From assembly GCA_965246745.1 (NCBI GenBank), contig OZ251980.1, positions 1,612,001 to 1,676,000 of the forward strand: DNA of 64,000 bases. Direction: 5' to 3'. Positions 7,238 to 15,166 of the stretch are shown one piece after another. Positions within the stretch are counted from its first letter, which is position 1. Every line of letters starts with the position of its first letter. The notes beneath the pieces are model-generated. The model was given only the letters and a program-made list of their open reading frames with translations. It was not told where the DNA came from and made no database searches. Made by a program: the position numbers and the translations under genes. Source of the DNA: JANXMY01 sp965246745 (lineage in GTDB: Bacteria; Armatimonadota; Armatimonadia; Armatimonadales; Capsulimonadaceae).

Positions 7238-8329
7238 CTAAACGTGCCGGTCTATGCAGGCGCGGGGCGACGCAAACTGCGCTGCGCCGTGAAGCGGCGG
7301 CCAGTCGGTTTGGCGGCGGCAGGACACGTCGCACGAGTCCCACCCGGCGGCGCTGAGGGCGGCCGCGAGAGCGCCCGAATGCTTGGTCAGCAGCCGGACC
7401 GTCGGCGGCTGCTCGGCCCCGAAGCGGCAGCTTAGGGTGCCGGACAGCAGGCCGGCAAGGTCCGCCTGCACCCGGCCCAGCTTCGGCGGGCTAAGGCGCA
7501 GCGTCACCCGCAGCACTTCGCCGTCCCGGTCCGTGTCCCGCTCGTGCCGCCACTGCGCTTCAAGAATTCCCGGCTCGCCGCCGAATGCCAGCGGCAGGGC
7601 GAAATACAGCGGCACGGCGCTTTGGCCGGCGTGCGCGGCCAGCGCCGCTTGGTTGAGAAGCTGCTGGCCTTCCAGCAGCGACGCCATCTGGTCGGCCCCG
7701 AGGCGCAGGCCCCGGTCGCCCGACCCGGCGGCGAGGCGCAGCAGGGAAGTCCGCAGGTCCGACACCGGCATCTGATTTTGCGGGGTGTGCAGCAGCCGGT
7801 GCTCGGTGCTGCGGCCCACTTGCAGCAGCATCTCGCGCAGGCCACGCGCCAGCGCTTCAGGGTGAGTCCCGGCGTCCAGCGCCAGCCCGAGCCAGCCGGA
7901 CACCTGCTCCGGCAGGGCCGACGTGCCGCCCGCCGGGGCCAGCAGCACGGCGGACACGGCCCGCAGGGCATCCGGGGTCGCCGGCAGGGCCAGCGAGCGG
8001 GCCAGCGCATACGCCGCCGGCAGCGTGCCCGGCGCGGCGGCCAGCGCGGCGTTCGCCTCCGCCAGCGTTCCGAGCGTCAGCGGCAGCCCGGCCTGCGCCA
8101 GCGCGAGGGCCAGCGCGACATCGGGGTCCGCCGCCGCCGCGCCCAGCTCCAGCAGGGCCGCGCGGACAATCTCCGCCGTCAGCGTCCCGGCCGGCGACGG
8201 CCCCGCGCCCGGCCCCGGCTCTGCCGCCCAAGCCAGCCGCCCCAGCAGGGCCTGCGCGGCGGCGGCGGGCCGCGCCAGCGAGGCTGCCCAGGAAGACGAA
8301 TGGGTAACAGTTGTCGGTGAAACTTGCAC
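7238..8329 (-). CDS. FliK-like hook-length-control-domain protein
   Basis: This 363-residue protein has an Ala/Leu-rich helical N-terminus and a C-terminal domain (about 255-345) with the FliK C-terminal pattern: LRVTLRLSPPKLGRVQADL, then a strand, CRFGAEQPPTVRLLTKH, and AAALSAAGWDS. FliK measures hook or needle length and flips the FlhB switch. Here it precedes a free FlhB-C domain by 3 nt, so the two are probably co-transcribed. The GTG start at 8329 is the longest option and is uncertain, because the Shine-Dalgarno is weak and several internal starts are possible. Confidence 0.65.
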   Translation of the reverse strand: MQVSPTTVTHSSSWAASLARPAAAAQALLGRLAWAAEPGPGAGPSPAGTLTAEIVRAALLELGAAAADPDVALALALAQAGLPLTLGTLAEANAALAAAPGTLPAAYALARSLALPATPDALRAVSAVLLAPAGGTSALPEQVSGWLGLALDAGTHPEALARGLREMLLQVGRSTEHRLLHTPQNQMPVSDLRTSLLRLAAGSGDRGLRLGADQMASLLEGQQLLNQAALAAHAGQSAVPLYFALPLAFGGEPGILEAQWRHERDTDRDGEVLRVTLRLSPPKLGRVQADLAGLLSGTLSCRFGAEQPPTVRLLTKHSGALAAALSAAGWDSCDVSCRRQTDWPPLHGAAQFASPRACIDRHV

Positions 8330-8420
8330 TAATCCCGATTATCGGCAGAAACACCGAAAAACCCGAGACGACCGAAGCTTTTTCACGGACGAACCGACCG
8401 ACTTATGGAGGAACCCGACA

Positions 8421-9134
8421 ATGCTGGCCGCGTTGCTTGATCCGTTTTTAGCCCTGCTTTATCCGCCGCGCTGCCTGGTCTGCGGCACGCTTGGGCCGTC
8501 CGGCCTGTGCTTCCCCTGCGCGGGCCGGATCGCCCCGGTCGCTGCGCCTTTCTGCCCGATTTGCGGCCAGACGCTTCGGGCGGACCGGGGCGGCTGCCCG
8601 GACTGCCGGCGGCGGCGTCCGGCGTTCACCCGCGCCCGCTCCCTCGGCGCGTATGACGGCGTTTTGCGCCATGCCGTTCACCAGTTCAAGTACCGCGACC
8701 GGCCTCAGCTTGCGCGGCCGCTCGGGCGGCTGCTGGCCGCGTCCGCCCGTGCTCAGGCCGCCGACTTGAACAACCTGCGGTTTGACGCCCTCCTGCCGGT
8801 ACCGATGCACCCGGCCCGGCGGCGGGTGCGCGGCTACAACCAGTCCGAGCGCCTGGCCCGCGTGGTCGGCGCGGAGCTTGCCCTGCCGGGGCTGCCGCCG
8901 GACGCGCTGGTCCGCGCCCGCCCCACCCGCCCGCAGGTGGGATTGTCCGGGGAAGCCCGCCGGACCAGTCTCTGCGGCGCGTTCGCCGTGACGCGGCCCG
9001 AGCAAGTGTCGGGCCGCACGCTGCTTTTGATAGACGATGTGGTGACTTCCGGCAGCAGCCTCCACGAGTGCGCGGCGGCCCTGTGCGCCGCCGGCGCACA
9101 CGCCGTGTATGCCCTGACATTGGCCGCCGGGTAA
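8421..9134 (+). CDS. comF: ComF family protein (phosphoribosyltransferase-like)
   Basis: This 237-residue protein shows the two ComF hallmarks. The N-terminus has paired zinc-finger cysteines (CLVCG, CFPC, CPICG, CPDC). The C-terminal phosphoribosyltransferase domain has the loop LLLIDDVVTSGSS. The conserved VPMHPARRRVRGYNQSE segment lies between them. ComF proteins support DNA uptake during natural transformation in several bacteria. The ATG at 8421 is supported by GGAGG at 8407-8411, 9 nt upstream. It is divergent from the FliK-like gene. No other competence genes are nearby. Confidence 0.92.
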   Translation: MLAALLDPFLALLYPPRCLVCGTLGPSGLCFPCAGRIAPVAAPFCPICGQTLRADRGGCPDCRRRRPAFTRARSLGAYDGVLRHAVHQFKYRDRPQLARPLGRLLAASARAQAADLNNLRFDALLPVPMHPARRRVRGYNQSERLARVVGAELALPGLPPDALVRARPTRPQVGLSGEARRTSLCGAFAVTRPEQVSGRTLLLIDDVVTSGSSLHECAAALCAAGAHAVYALTLAAG

Positions 9135-9148
9135 ATTGGATGCTGAAT

Positions 9149-10111
9149 CTACGGCACCAAAACCACTTTGCCGGTGGTCTGCCGCGCCGAGATCGCCTCG
9201 TGCGCTTTGGCGGCCTCGGCCAGCGGAAACGACTGCGTGCTGAGGGTCAGCTTGCCGCTGGCCGCCCAGCCGAGCAGCTCGGCCATGCCCCGGCCCCAGT
9301 CGGCGGCGCTCGAAAACAGATTGTAGCCGCGCAGGGAAAGGGCTTTCGCCATCATCGGCCACAAGCGGTCGGCGGCCAGCGGGCTGCCGCTGCCGGACTG
9401 GCCGCCGTAGATCACCCAGGACGCGCCCGGCCCGAGCGTCTCGAACCCCTCGCCGGCCAGATCGCCCTGCGAGTCGAGAAACACGCCGACCCCGGCGTCG
9501 CCCGCTTCCGCCGACACCGACTTCGCCCAGCCGGGCTGCGTGTAGTCGAACACGGCATCCGCCCCGAGCGAGCGCACCAAGTCGTGCTTGGACGGCGATG
9601 CCAGCCCGATCACTTTGCCGGCCCCTTTGAGCTTCGCGATCTGCACCGCCAGCGACCCGACCCCGCCGGCCGCGCCGGGGATCAGCACAGTCCCGCCGGG
9701 CCGAAGATTGCCGGCTTCCAGCAGAAAATACGCCGTCAGCCCCTGCACCAGCAGCGCGGTCGCCGGGGCGAAGTCCAGCCCCTCCGGCAGCGGAAACACA
9801 TTCGCCGCGTCCACCACCGCCGTGTCGGCATAGCCGCCGCCGCCGAGGAGCGCCATCACCCGCTCGCCAAGCTGATGGCCCTGCACGCCCTCGCCGCGCT
9901 GCGTCACCACCCCCGCAACCTCAAAGCCGGGCCGGAACGGAGCGCTCGGGACATTGGGATACTGCCCCGCGCGGGCCAGGACATCGGCGAAATTGATCCC
10001 CGCCGCTTTCACGTCAATGATAATCTGTCCGGCCTTCGGCGCGGGCATCGGCTCTTCAATCAACTGCATGGCGTCGGGACCGCCGAACTGTTTGACTTCA
10101 ATCGCTTTCAT
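9149..10111 (-). CDS. NADPH:quinone oxidoreductase, zinc-less MDR family
   Basis: This 320-residue protein belongs to the quinone reductase branch of medium-chain dehydrogenases. It has the N-terminal catalytic fold (KAAGINFADVLARAGQYP), the GFEVAGVV block and the nucleotide-binding motif PGAAGGVGSLAVQIAK. Zinc-ligand cysteines of alcohol dehydrogenases are absent. The ATG at 10111 was chosen over the longer frame because AAAGGAG lies about 10 nt upstream and the family starts MKAIEVKQFGG. It is divergent from a HxlR-type regulator, a common arrangement for quinone- and aldehyde-responsive control. Confidence 0.93.
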   Translation of the reverse strand: MKAIEVKQFGGPDAMQLIEEPMPAPKAGQIIIDVKAAGINFADVLARAGQYPNVPSAPFRPGFEVAGVVTQRGEGVQGHQLGERVMALLGGGGYADTAVVDAANVFPLPEGLDFAPATALLVQGLTAYFLLEAGNLRPGGTVLIPGAAGGVGSLAVQIAKLKGAGKVIGLASPSKHDLVRSLGADAVFDYTQPGWAKSVSAEAGDAGVGVFLDSQGDLAGEGFETLGPGASWVIYGGQSGSGSPLAADRLWPMMAKALSLRGYNLFSSAADWGRGMAELLGWAASGKLTLSTQSFPLAEAAKAHEAISARQTTGKVVLVP

Positions 10112-10184
10112 CTTCAGGTGTCTCCTTTGGCATGGGAACGGCAGAAAGCGCCGCACCAAGCCAGTGTACCGGTAACAGGCGCTT

Positions 10185-10215
10185 TTGTAAAGTATGCACT
10201 TTTTTGTGCTATAGT
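10185..10215 (+). promoter_or_regulatory. Promoter and candidate operator between the oxidoreductase and hxlR genes
   Basis: The intergenic gap contains TTGTAA (10185-10190), a dyad GCAC-TTTTTT-GTGC (10196-10209) and TATAGT (10210-10215). The dyad lies between the two hexamers, where a repressor would block transcription. The 19-nt spacing is longer than ideal, so the promoter call is tentative. Confidence 0.35.
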
Positions 10216-10259
10216 ATAGAAAAAGAAAGCAAGCAGAAAAAGAAAGCGAGGGGAATGAA

Positions 10260-10649
10260 ATGCCGCCGCAAGACAAGCCCGAGCGAGGACGGCCCGATGC
10301 CGCCTGCCCGGCGTCGCGCATGGTCAAAATGCTCGGCGGACGCTGGAAGCTGAATATTTTATACCATCTGGATCAAAATGTTTATCGGTACTCCGACTTG
10401 CAGCGCTGCCTGCCGGGGATCACGCCGAAAATGCTGACCCAGCAGCTTCGTGAGCTGGAAGACGACGGCATTGTCCACCGAGAAGTATACCGCCAGGTGC
10501 CGCCGAAAGTGGAATACTCAATCACGCCGCGCGGAAAAACGCTCGGGCCGATCCTCCGCGCCATGATTGAGTGGAGCCGGGCCGACGCCGCCGAGACGGC
10601 GCGGGAGGCGCTGCGGCGGGGAGGAACCGAGGCGGGCAAACGCGAATAA
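10260..10649 (+). CDS. HxlR family transcriptional regulator
   Basis: This 129-residue winged-helix protein has the HxlR signature: an N-terminal cysteine (DAACPASRMVKMLGGRWK), a helix-turn-helix with YSDLQRCLPGITPKMLTQQL, and the wing VHREVYRQVPPKVEYSITPRG. HxlR proteins such as YodB or HypR often use the N-terminal cysteine to sense electrophiles or oxidants. GAGGGG precedes the ATG. Divergent transcription from a quinone oxidoreductase suggests it represses that gene and itself; this is inference from context. Confidence 0.92.
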   Translation: MPPQDKPERGRPDAACPASRMVKMLGGRWKLNILYHLDQNVYRYSDLQRCLPGITPKMLTQQLRELEDDGIVHREVYRQVPPKVEYSITPRGKTLGPILRAMIEWSRADAAETAREALRRGGTEAGKRE

Positions 10650-10705
10650 CTGAAACAAACGCGAAGCAAAAAGGCGTAGCAAGGTTTACAGGAGACACAA
10701 GACAA

Positions 10706-12172
10706 ATGGCGGACAAACCGAACTTCGGACTGACGGGCCTGGCTGTGATGGGGCAAAATCTCGCGCGGAATGTCGCGCACAAAGGCTTTCCGATTGCCGT
10801 GCATAACCGCACGACGGAGAAAACCGACAAGTTTATGGAAGAGCACGGCGGCGAAGGGGCGCTGACAGGGTCCAAAAGCGTCGAAGATTTTGTGAATTCC
10901 CTGGCGACGCCCCGCGCGATCATGATTATGGTCAAAGCGGGCAAGCCCGTAGACGACGTGATTGCCGAGCTGAAGCCGCTGCTGTCGCCGGGCGACTTGC
11001 TGATTGACGGCGGCAATTCGCTGTTTTCCGACACCGAGCGCCGGGTCAAAGAACTGACCGCTGAGGGCTTTTTGTTTCTCGGCACCGGCGTTTCCGGCGG
11101 CGAGGAAGGGGCGCTGAACGGCCCCAGCATCATGCCCGGCGGCAGCGAGGACGCATACAAGCTCGTCGAGCCGATCTTTACCAAGATCGCCGCGCAGGTA
11201 GACGGGACGCCGTGCTGCACGTTTATCGGCAGCGGCGGCGCGGGGCACTATGTCAAGATGGTCCACAACGGCATCGAGTACGCCGACATGCAGCTCATCG
11301 CCGAAGCCTACGATTTGCTTAAAAACGGCGCAGGGCTGACCAACGCCGAGCTGCACGACGTGTTCACCCAGTGGAACGACGGCGACCTAGACTCGTTCTT
11401 GATTGAAATCACCGCCCAGATTTTCGCCAAAAAAGACGATTTGGACAGCGGCAATGATTTGGTAGACATGGTTTTGGACAAAGCCGCTCAAAAAGGCACC
11501 GGGAAATGGACCGCCCAAAATGCTCTGGATATGGGCATCCCCGTCACCGCCATCACCGAGGCCGTCTACGCCCGCTCGCTGTCGGCATTCAAAGACCAGC
11601 GCGTCGCGGCGTCCAAAGTCCTCCCCGGCCCGTCGGGCACGATCACCGGCGACAAAGAAGCGTTCATCAACGACATCCGCGACGCCCTATATGCGTCCAA
11701 AGTCGTCGCTTACGCGCAAGGCTTTGAGCAGATGCTGGCCGCCGCCAAAGAGTTCGGCTGGACCCTGCACCCCGGCGAGATCGCGACCATCTGGCGCGGC
11801 GGCTGCATCATCCGCGCCCGCTTTCTCGACCGCATCAAGGACGCCTACGACCGGCAGCCCGACCTCGCCAATTTACTCCTCGCCCCGTACTTCACCGATG
11901 CGATTAAAAACGCTTCGGACGGCTGGCGGCGCACCGTCGGCCAGGCGGCGATGCTCGGCGTCCCCATCCCCGCCTTCTCGTCCGCGCTGGCCTACTACGA
12001 CGGCTACCGCCGCGAGCGCCTGCCCGCAAACCTGATCCAAGCCCAGCGCGACCTGTTCGGAGCGCACACCTACGAGCGCACCGACAAGCCCGGCGCATTC
12101 CACTCGCAGTGGGCTGACGAAAAGCAGGAGCCGAAGTCAAAAGAACAGCACGGCGTCGAAACCACCGGGTAA
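10706..12172 (+). CDS. gnd: 6-phosphogluconate dehydrogenase, decarboxylating
   Basis: This is the 488-residue pentose-phosphate pathway enzyme that oxidises 6-phosphogluconate to ribulose 5-phosphate with NADP. The Rossmann motif is modified (GLTGLAVMGQNLARNVA). The block IDGGNSLFSDTERR and the signature VSGGEEGALNGPSIMPGG are present, as are the catalytic GAGHYVKMVHNGIEY and the C-terminal SALAYYDGYR. Length is normal. The ATG at 10706 follows an AGGAGA Shine-Dalgarno, and the longer upstream frame is rejected because it overlaps hxlR. A GC-rich hairpin follows the stop. Confidence 0.97.
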   Translation: MADKPNFGLTGLAVMGQNLARNVAHKGFPIAVHNRTTEKTDKFMEEHGGEGALTGSKSVEDFVNSLATPRAIMIMVKAGKPVDDVIAELKPLLSPGDLLIDGGNSLFSDTERRVKELTAEGFLFLGTGVSGGEEGALNGPSIMPGGSEDAYKLVEPIFTKIAAQVDGTPCCTFIGSGGAGHYVKMVHNGIEYADMQLIAEAYDLLKNGAGLTNAELHDVFTQWNDGDLDSFLIEITAQIFAKKDDLDSGNDLVDMVLDKAAQKGTGKWTAQNALDMGIPVTAITEAVYARSLSAFKDQRVAASKVLPGPSGTITGDKEAFINDIRDALYASKVVAYAQGFEQMLAAAKEFGWTLHPGEIATIWRGGCIIRARFLDRIKDAYDRQPDLANLLLAPYFTDAIKNASDGWRRTVGQAAMLGVPIPAFSSALAYYDGYRRERLPANLIQAQRDLFGAHTYERTDKPGAFHSQWADEKQEPKSKEQHGVETTG

Positions 12173-12182
12173 CAGACAGAGG

Positions 12183-12208
12183 CGGCCCGGCCTCGAAAGG
12201 CCGGGCCG
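12183..12208 (+). other. GC-rich hairpin between gnd and the downstream small gene
   Basis: A perfect 11-bp inverted repeat (12183-12193 with 12198-12208) has a CGAA tetraloop. There is no T-tract, and the next ATG is 9 nt away. It may stabilise the gnd transcript 3' end, or attenuate translation of the gene at 12217. Confidence 0.5.
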
Positions 12209-12216
12209 ACAACATC

Positions 12217-12519
12217 ATGGACTTTTATTTATTGCACGACAAAGCGACGCGTGGCGAGCCGCTGTCAACCGAAGAAGAAGTGGAACTTGCCGCCTGGTAC
12301 GCAGGGCAGGACACGGAAGAAGCGGCGCTGCTGTCTTCGTTTTCTCGGCCTTCGCTCACGGCAGACGCGCTCCGGGCCGAAATTGGGGACACGCTGACGC
12401 GCCTGCAAGCAACCGCCCAGCAGGTACGGAAACAGGTTGAGGAAAATGAGGCGCTGCGGCAGGAGATCGCCGCCCTGACCCGGCAACTGGCGCAAACGAA
12501 AACGCTTCAAAGCGCATGA
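12217..12519 (+). CDS. Hypothetical small coiled-coil protein
   Basis: This 100-residue protein has a conserved-looking N-terminus (YLLHDKATRGEPLSTEEE, then ELAAWYAGQDTEEAAL) and a C-terminal coiled coil (about residues 52-95) with heptad-spaced Leu, Val and Ala. The N-terminal pattern recalls short cyanobacterial proteins of unknown role, but I cannot name a family. It sits 45 nt after gnd and is closed by a strong terminator at 12605. No Shine-Dalgarno is evident; the gnd hairpin occupies the leader. Confidence 0.6.
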   Translation: MDFYLLHDKATRGEPLSTEEEVELAAWYAGQDTEEAALLSSFSRPSLTADALRAEIGDTLTRLQATAQQVRKQVEENEALRQEIAALTRQLAQTKTLQSA

Positions 12520-12604
12520 GTCTCCCAAATGAACTGCGTGAATCGGTGCAACGAGTATAAGTCTGACTACTGGCCGCAAGCGCCGGGTAGCAGCCAGACA
12601 AACG

Positions 12605-12639
12605 AACAGCCCCGGCACGCGCAGTGCCGGGGCTGTTTT
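12605..12639 (+). terminator. Strong intrinsic terminator between convergent genes
   Basis: A perfect 14-bp stem (12605-12618 with 12624-12637) with a 5-nt loop is followed by TTTTG on the plus strand. It separates the plus-strand small gene from the convergent minus-strand prepilin-type gene. Confidence 0.8.
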
Positions 12640-12657
12640 GTCAGGCCGTGAGACGGG

Positions 12658-13569
12658 CTAATCCGGGTCGGCCTGCACGGTGAACATTGAAAGCACGGTG
12701 AAGCCGTTGGTGTCGGTCAGGTTGCTTTTCTGGTTTGCGATGTAGTCTATCCGCATGGCTTTGACGTGGCCGTCGCAGAAAAGCGTGTTGCAGCGGCCAT
12801 TGTGCCGTCCTACGAGGTTGCCGAGCTTTTGGTAGCCGTGCCAGGTGTTCAGCGGCGGCGCGGTGTCGCTAAATTGACCCGGCTGTTCGCCGAGAGACAC
12901 CAGATTGAAGCCATCGGCGGAAAATGCGCCGTCGCCGTCGGCGACCCAAATTGTGTTTGCCGGCGCTTCCAGCCGGGCCAGGCTGTACGTGTCCGGCGGA
13001 TAAGCATCGCTGACCGGCGGGCGGCCGACACCGTGGAACGTGTTATAATATGCCGAGTTCATACAGTACGAGCCGGACCGCACAGCGGGAACGCCGTCTT
13101 TGAGCTGTGTCCACGGGATATAAGGGCCGAACGAGGTGTCTCCAGACTTCACGCTGGCCGGTGCCGTGCTGCTGAAATGAGTGTCGGCGGGGTCCAAAAA
13201 GTCGCCGGTTCCCGACTGGTCGGGGCAGTTGAAAATCTGCGGGGCTTTGACAAACGGCTGAATTGCGTCCATCCACTGGTAATGCTGCTGTCCGGCGGCG
13301 TCCCCGGCGGGGGAGTAGCGAGCGCCACCTTTCCAGCCGCCGAGGTAATGGTTGCACATCGCTTCGTCGTTGTCCTGCGAGTACTGGGTCAGCGCCAAGC
13401 CGATCTGCTTTAAGTTGGACTCGCAGGAGATCGCCCGCGCGTTTTCGCGGACTTTTTGGAAGACGGGGAACAAAATGGCCGCGAGAATCGCGATAATGGC
13501 TATCACGACGAGCAGCTCAATTAGGGTAAAGGCCCGGCGCACGGGCCGGGCGGAAGCGCAGAGGGTCAT
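12658..13569 (-). CDS. Prepilin-type protein with H-x9-DG C-terminal domain (DUF1559-like)
   Basis: This 303-residue protein has a type IV prepilin N-terminus, RRAFTLIELLVVIAIIAILA, with Ala instead of the usual Gly before the cleaved Phe. It is followed by QKVRENARAISCESNLKQIG. The C-terminus has the H-x9-DG motif (HNGRCNTLFCDG). Proteins of this type are hugely expanded in Planctomycetota and Armatimonadota and are exported pseudopilins of unknown specific function. The ATG at 13569 follows AGGAAC and puts the prepilin signal at the N-terminus; a longer frame exists upstream but would bury the signal. The Ala substitution at the cleavage site may affect processing. Confidence 0.9.
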   Translation of the reverse strand: MTLCASARPVRRAFTLIELLVVIAIIAILAAILFPVFQKVRENARAISCESNLKQIGLALTQYSQDNDEAMCNHYLGGWKGGARYSPAGDAAGQQHYQWMDAIQPFVKAPQIFNCPDQSGTGDFLDPADTHFSSTAPASVKSGDTSFGPYIPWTQLKDGVPAVRSGSYCMNSAYYNTFHGVGRPPVSDAYPPDTYSLARLEAPANTIWVADGDGAFSADGFNLVSLGEQPGQFSDTAPPLNTWHGYQKLGNLVGRHNGRCNTLFCDGHVKAMRIDYIANQKSNLTDTNGFTVLSMFTVQADPD

Positions 13570-13624
13570 AACAAGTTCCTGTTCTAATTCGACGGTCAAA
13601 GAAAGCGAGATCGAAAGAAAGCAG

Positions 13625-14887
13625 TCAAAAACGGGCCGCATCGTGCCGGCTGAGAATGGTGCGCGGCACCAGCGGCAAAGCCAGCAGCGCCGCCGCCGTG
13701 GTGGCGGCGCTGACAACAATCAGCATCGGCAGGGAAACGTGCATCTTTTCATACAGCCACGACCCGAGAATGTCCGAGCCGGTGCCGCCGAGATTGGCGG
13801 CGCTCATCAACAGCGAGTACGACAAGGCTTCCGTGCCGCGCGGCGAGGCCCGCGCCGCCAGGTCCATTAGGGCAACGGCAACAATCACGCCGAGAAAGCC
13901 GCTTGCGCCGGAAACGATCAAGGCCGAAACGTGCCCCTTGTACCCGAGGTACAGCAGCGTGCCGAGGGCACTCAGCACAATCCCGACAGTCAGCAGCAGG
14001 CGCAGCGGCAGCCGGGTACACAGCCACGCATACAGCAGCGCCCCGGCAATCGCCGCGCCGTTCCCCACCCCGCCGGCCCAGCCGATAAACTTCGGGCTGA
14101 AATGGAGCGTATCGGTTTGAAAGTAAAACAGCGGCGTCCCGAAGCCGGGCGACAGGTCTTTCAGAAAAATAAACGCCGCCGCCAGCCACAAGGCGCGGGA
14201 CTGAAACACCGGCCGCAGCCGCGCCCAAACACTTCCCAGGCTGACCGCCGCCGGCCGGGGGCCGCGCTCCGGCAGCAGAAACAGCGCCGCCGGGACCAGC
14301 CCGAAAAAAAGCGCCGCCCCAAGCCCGCAGGTCCAGCCGAACGCATGCCCGACCAGGTAGCCGCCGACCGGCTGGGCGGCGAGGATCGTGCCGGCGATGA
14401 TGGTTTCCCGCAGCGCTCCCAGCCGCCCGGTCCGGCCCTGCTCCTGCCCGGCTTCCACCAAAAGGCCGCCGGACACGCTCGACGCCAGCACGGCAAAGAT
14501 ATTTGCGCCGATCAGGGCGTACAAAAGCGGCGCGTAGTGGCGCGGCAGCAGGGCCAGCAGGGTCCAAAGCGCCCCCGCGCCGACCCCGCTGACAATCAGA
14601 TAATTGCGGCGGCGCGACCCCAGCAGGGGAACCGTGTCGGACAGCAGCCCGGCCAGCGGCTTGAAGTACCAGGCGAACGCGGTCAATCCGAAAAACGCCG
14701 CCATGGCGGTCGGCCCGAGATGCAGGTGGTTTTTCAGCAGAAATTGCAGCGGCAGCTTGGCATGGCGGCTGTCGCTGACAAACGTGGACACCAGCAGCCC
14801 GGTCACGACCATCGCCATCAAGCGGCGCGGGGACGACGGCGCGGGCGGGTCAAGACTGGGAGAAGAAACGGCGACGGCAGCCGGCAT
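13625..14887 (-). CDS. MFS transporter, BT1/folate-biopterin-like
   Basis: This 420-residue protein has about 12 hydrophobic segments and is an inner-membrane secondary transporter. The arrangement STFVSDSRHAKLPLQFLL, then FKPLAGLLSDTVPLLGSRRR in the loop between helices 2 and 3, resembles the BT1 (folate-biopterin) subfamily rather than sugar or drug MFS members. The substrate cannot be deduced. The N-terminus carries a proline-rich cytoplasmic tail. It lies 55 nt upstream of the prepilin gene on the same strand and might share its transcript. Confidence 0.8.
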   Translation of the reverse strand: MPAAVAVSSPSLDPPAPSSPRRLMAMVVTGLLVSTFVSDSRHAKLPLQFLLKNHLHLGPTAMAAFFGLTAFAWYFKPLAGLLSDTVPLLGSRRRNYLIVSGVGAGALWTLLALLPRHYAPLLYALIGANIFAVLASSVSGGLLVEAGQEQGRTGRLGALRETIIAGTILAAQPVGGYLVGHAFGWTCGLGAALFFGLVPAALFLLPERGPRPAAVSLGSVWARLRPVFQSRALWLAAAFIFLKDLSPGFGTPLFYFQTDTLHFSPKFIGWAGGVGNGAAIAGALLYAWLCTRLPLRLLLTVGIVLSALGTLLYLGYKGHVSALIVSGASGFLGVIVAVALMDLAARASPRGTEALSYSLLMSAANLGGTGSDILGSWLYEKMHVSLPMLIVVSAATTAAALLALPLVPRTILSRHDAARF

Positions 14888-15157
14888 GGGAACTTATCTC
14901 GTTTCTAAAAACGCTGCTGTCACTGCTGCGGGGAAGGGAAGACGAACACGGCGGACGAACATAGCGGCGGTCACGATCTAAAAAGGGTTTAGAGGAAACC
15001 CGCTTGCGGTTTCCCTGCACGATTTACCCCGGCGCTGAATGTTTTAATCCGGTTTTGGCAGATTTTCGCGACAATTTCCTGTGATAACTTTCCGCGACAA
15101 TTTTTCTTGCGGCAGGATGCGGCCGGTCAAGCCGCGCAAGGCGGCTCACAGTTAATG
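14888..15157. other. Intergenic gap left of the insertion sequence
   Basis: About 270 nt without a convincing gene. It contains a small hairpin (GGAAACC and GGTTTCC arms around 14993-15013) and two direct copies of CGCGACAATTT about 30 nt apart (around 15067 and 15097). These could be regulator sites for the secreted-protein cluster, now separated from it by the insertion sequence. Confidence 0.4.
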
Positions 15158-15166
15158 GCCCAGGAT
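15158..15166 (+). repeat. Left 9-bp target-site duplication of the IS
   Basis: GCCCAGGAT directly abuts the left terminal inverted repeat and recurs at 16244-16252. A 9-bp duplication is characteristic of the IS903 subgroup. Confidence 0.9.

Noticed and set aside
7923..8420. Upstream extension of the ComF frame over the FliK-like gene
   Set aside because: It is antisense to a real gene. The ATG at 8421 has GGAGG and gives the normal ComF N-terminus.
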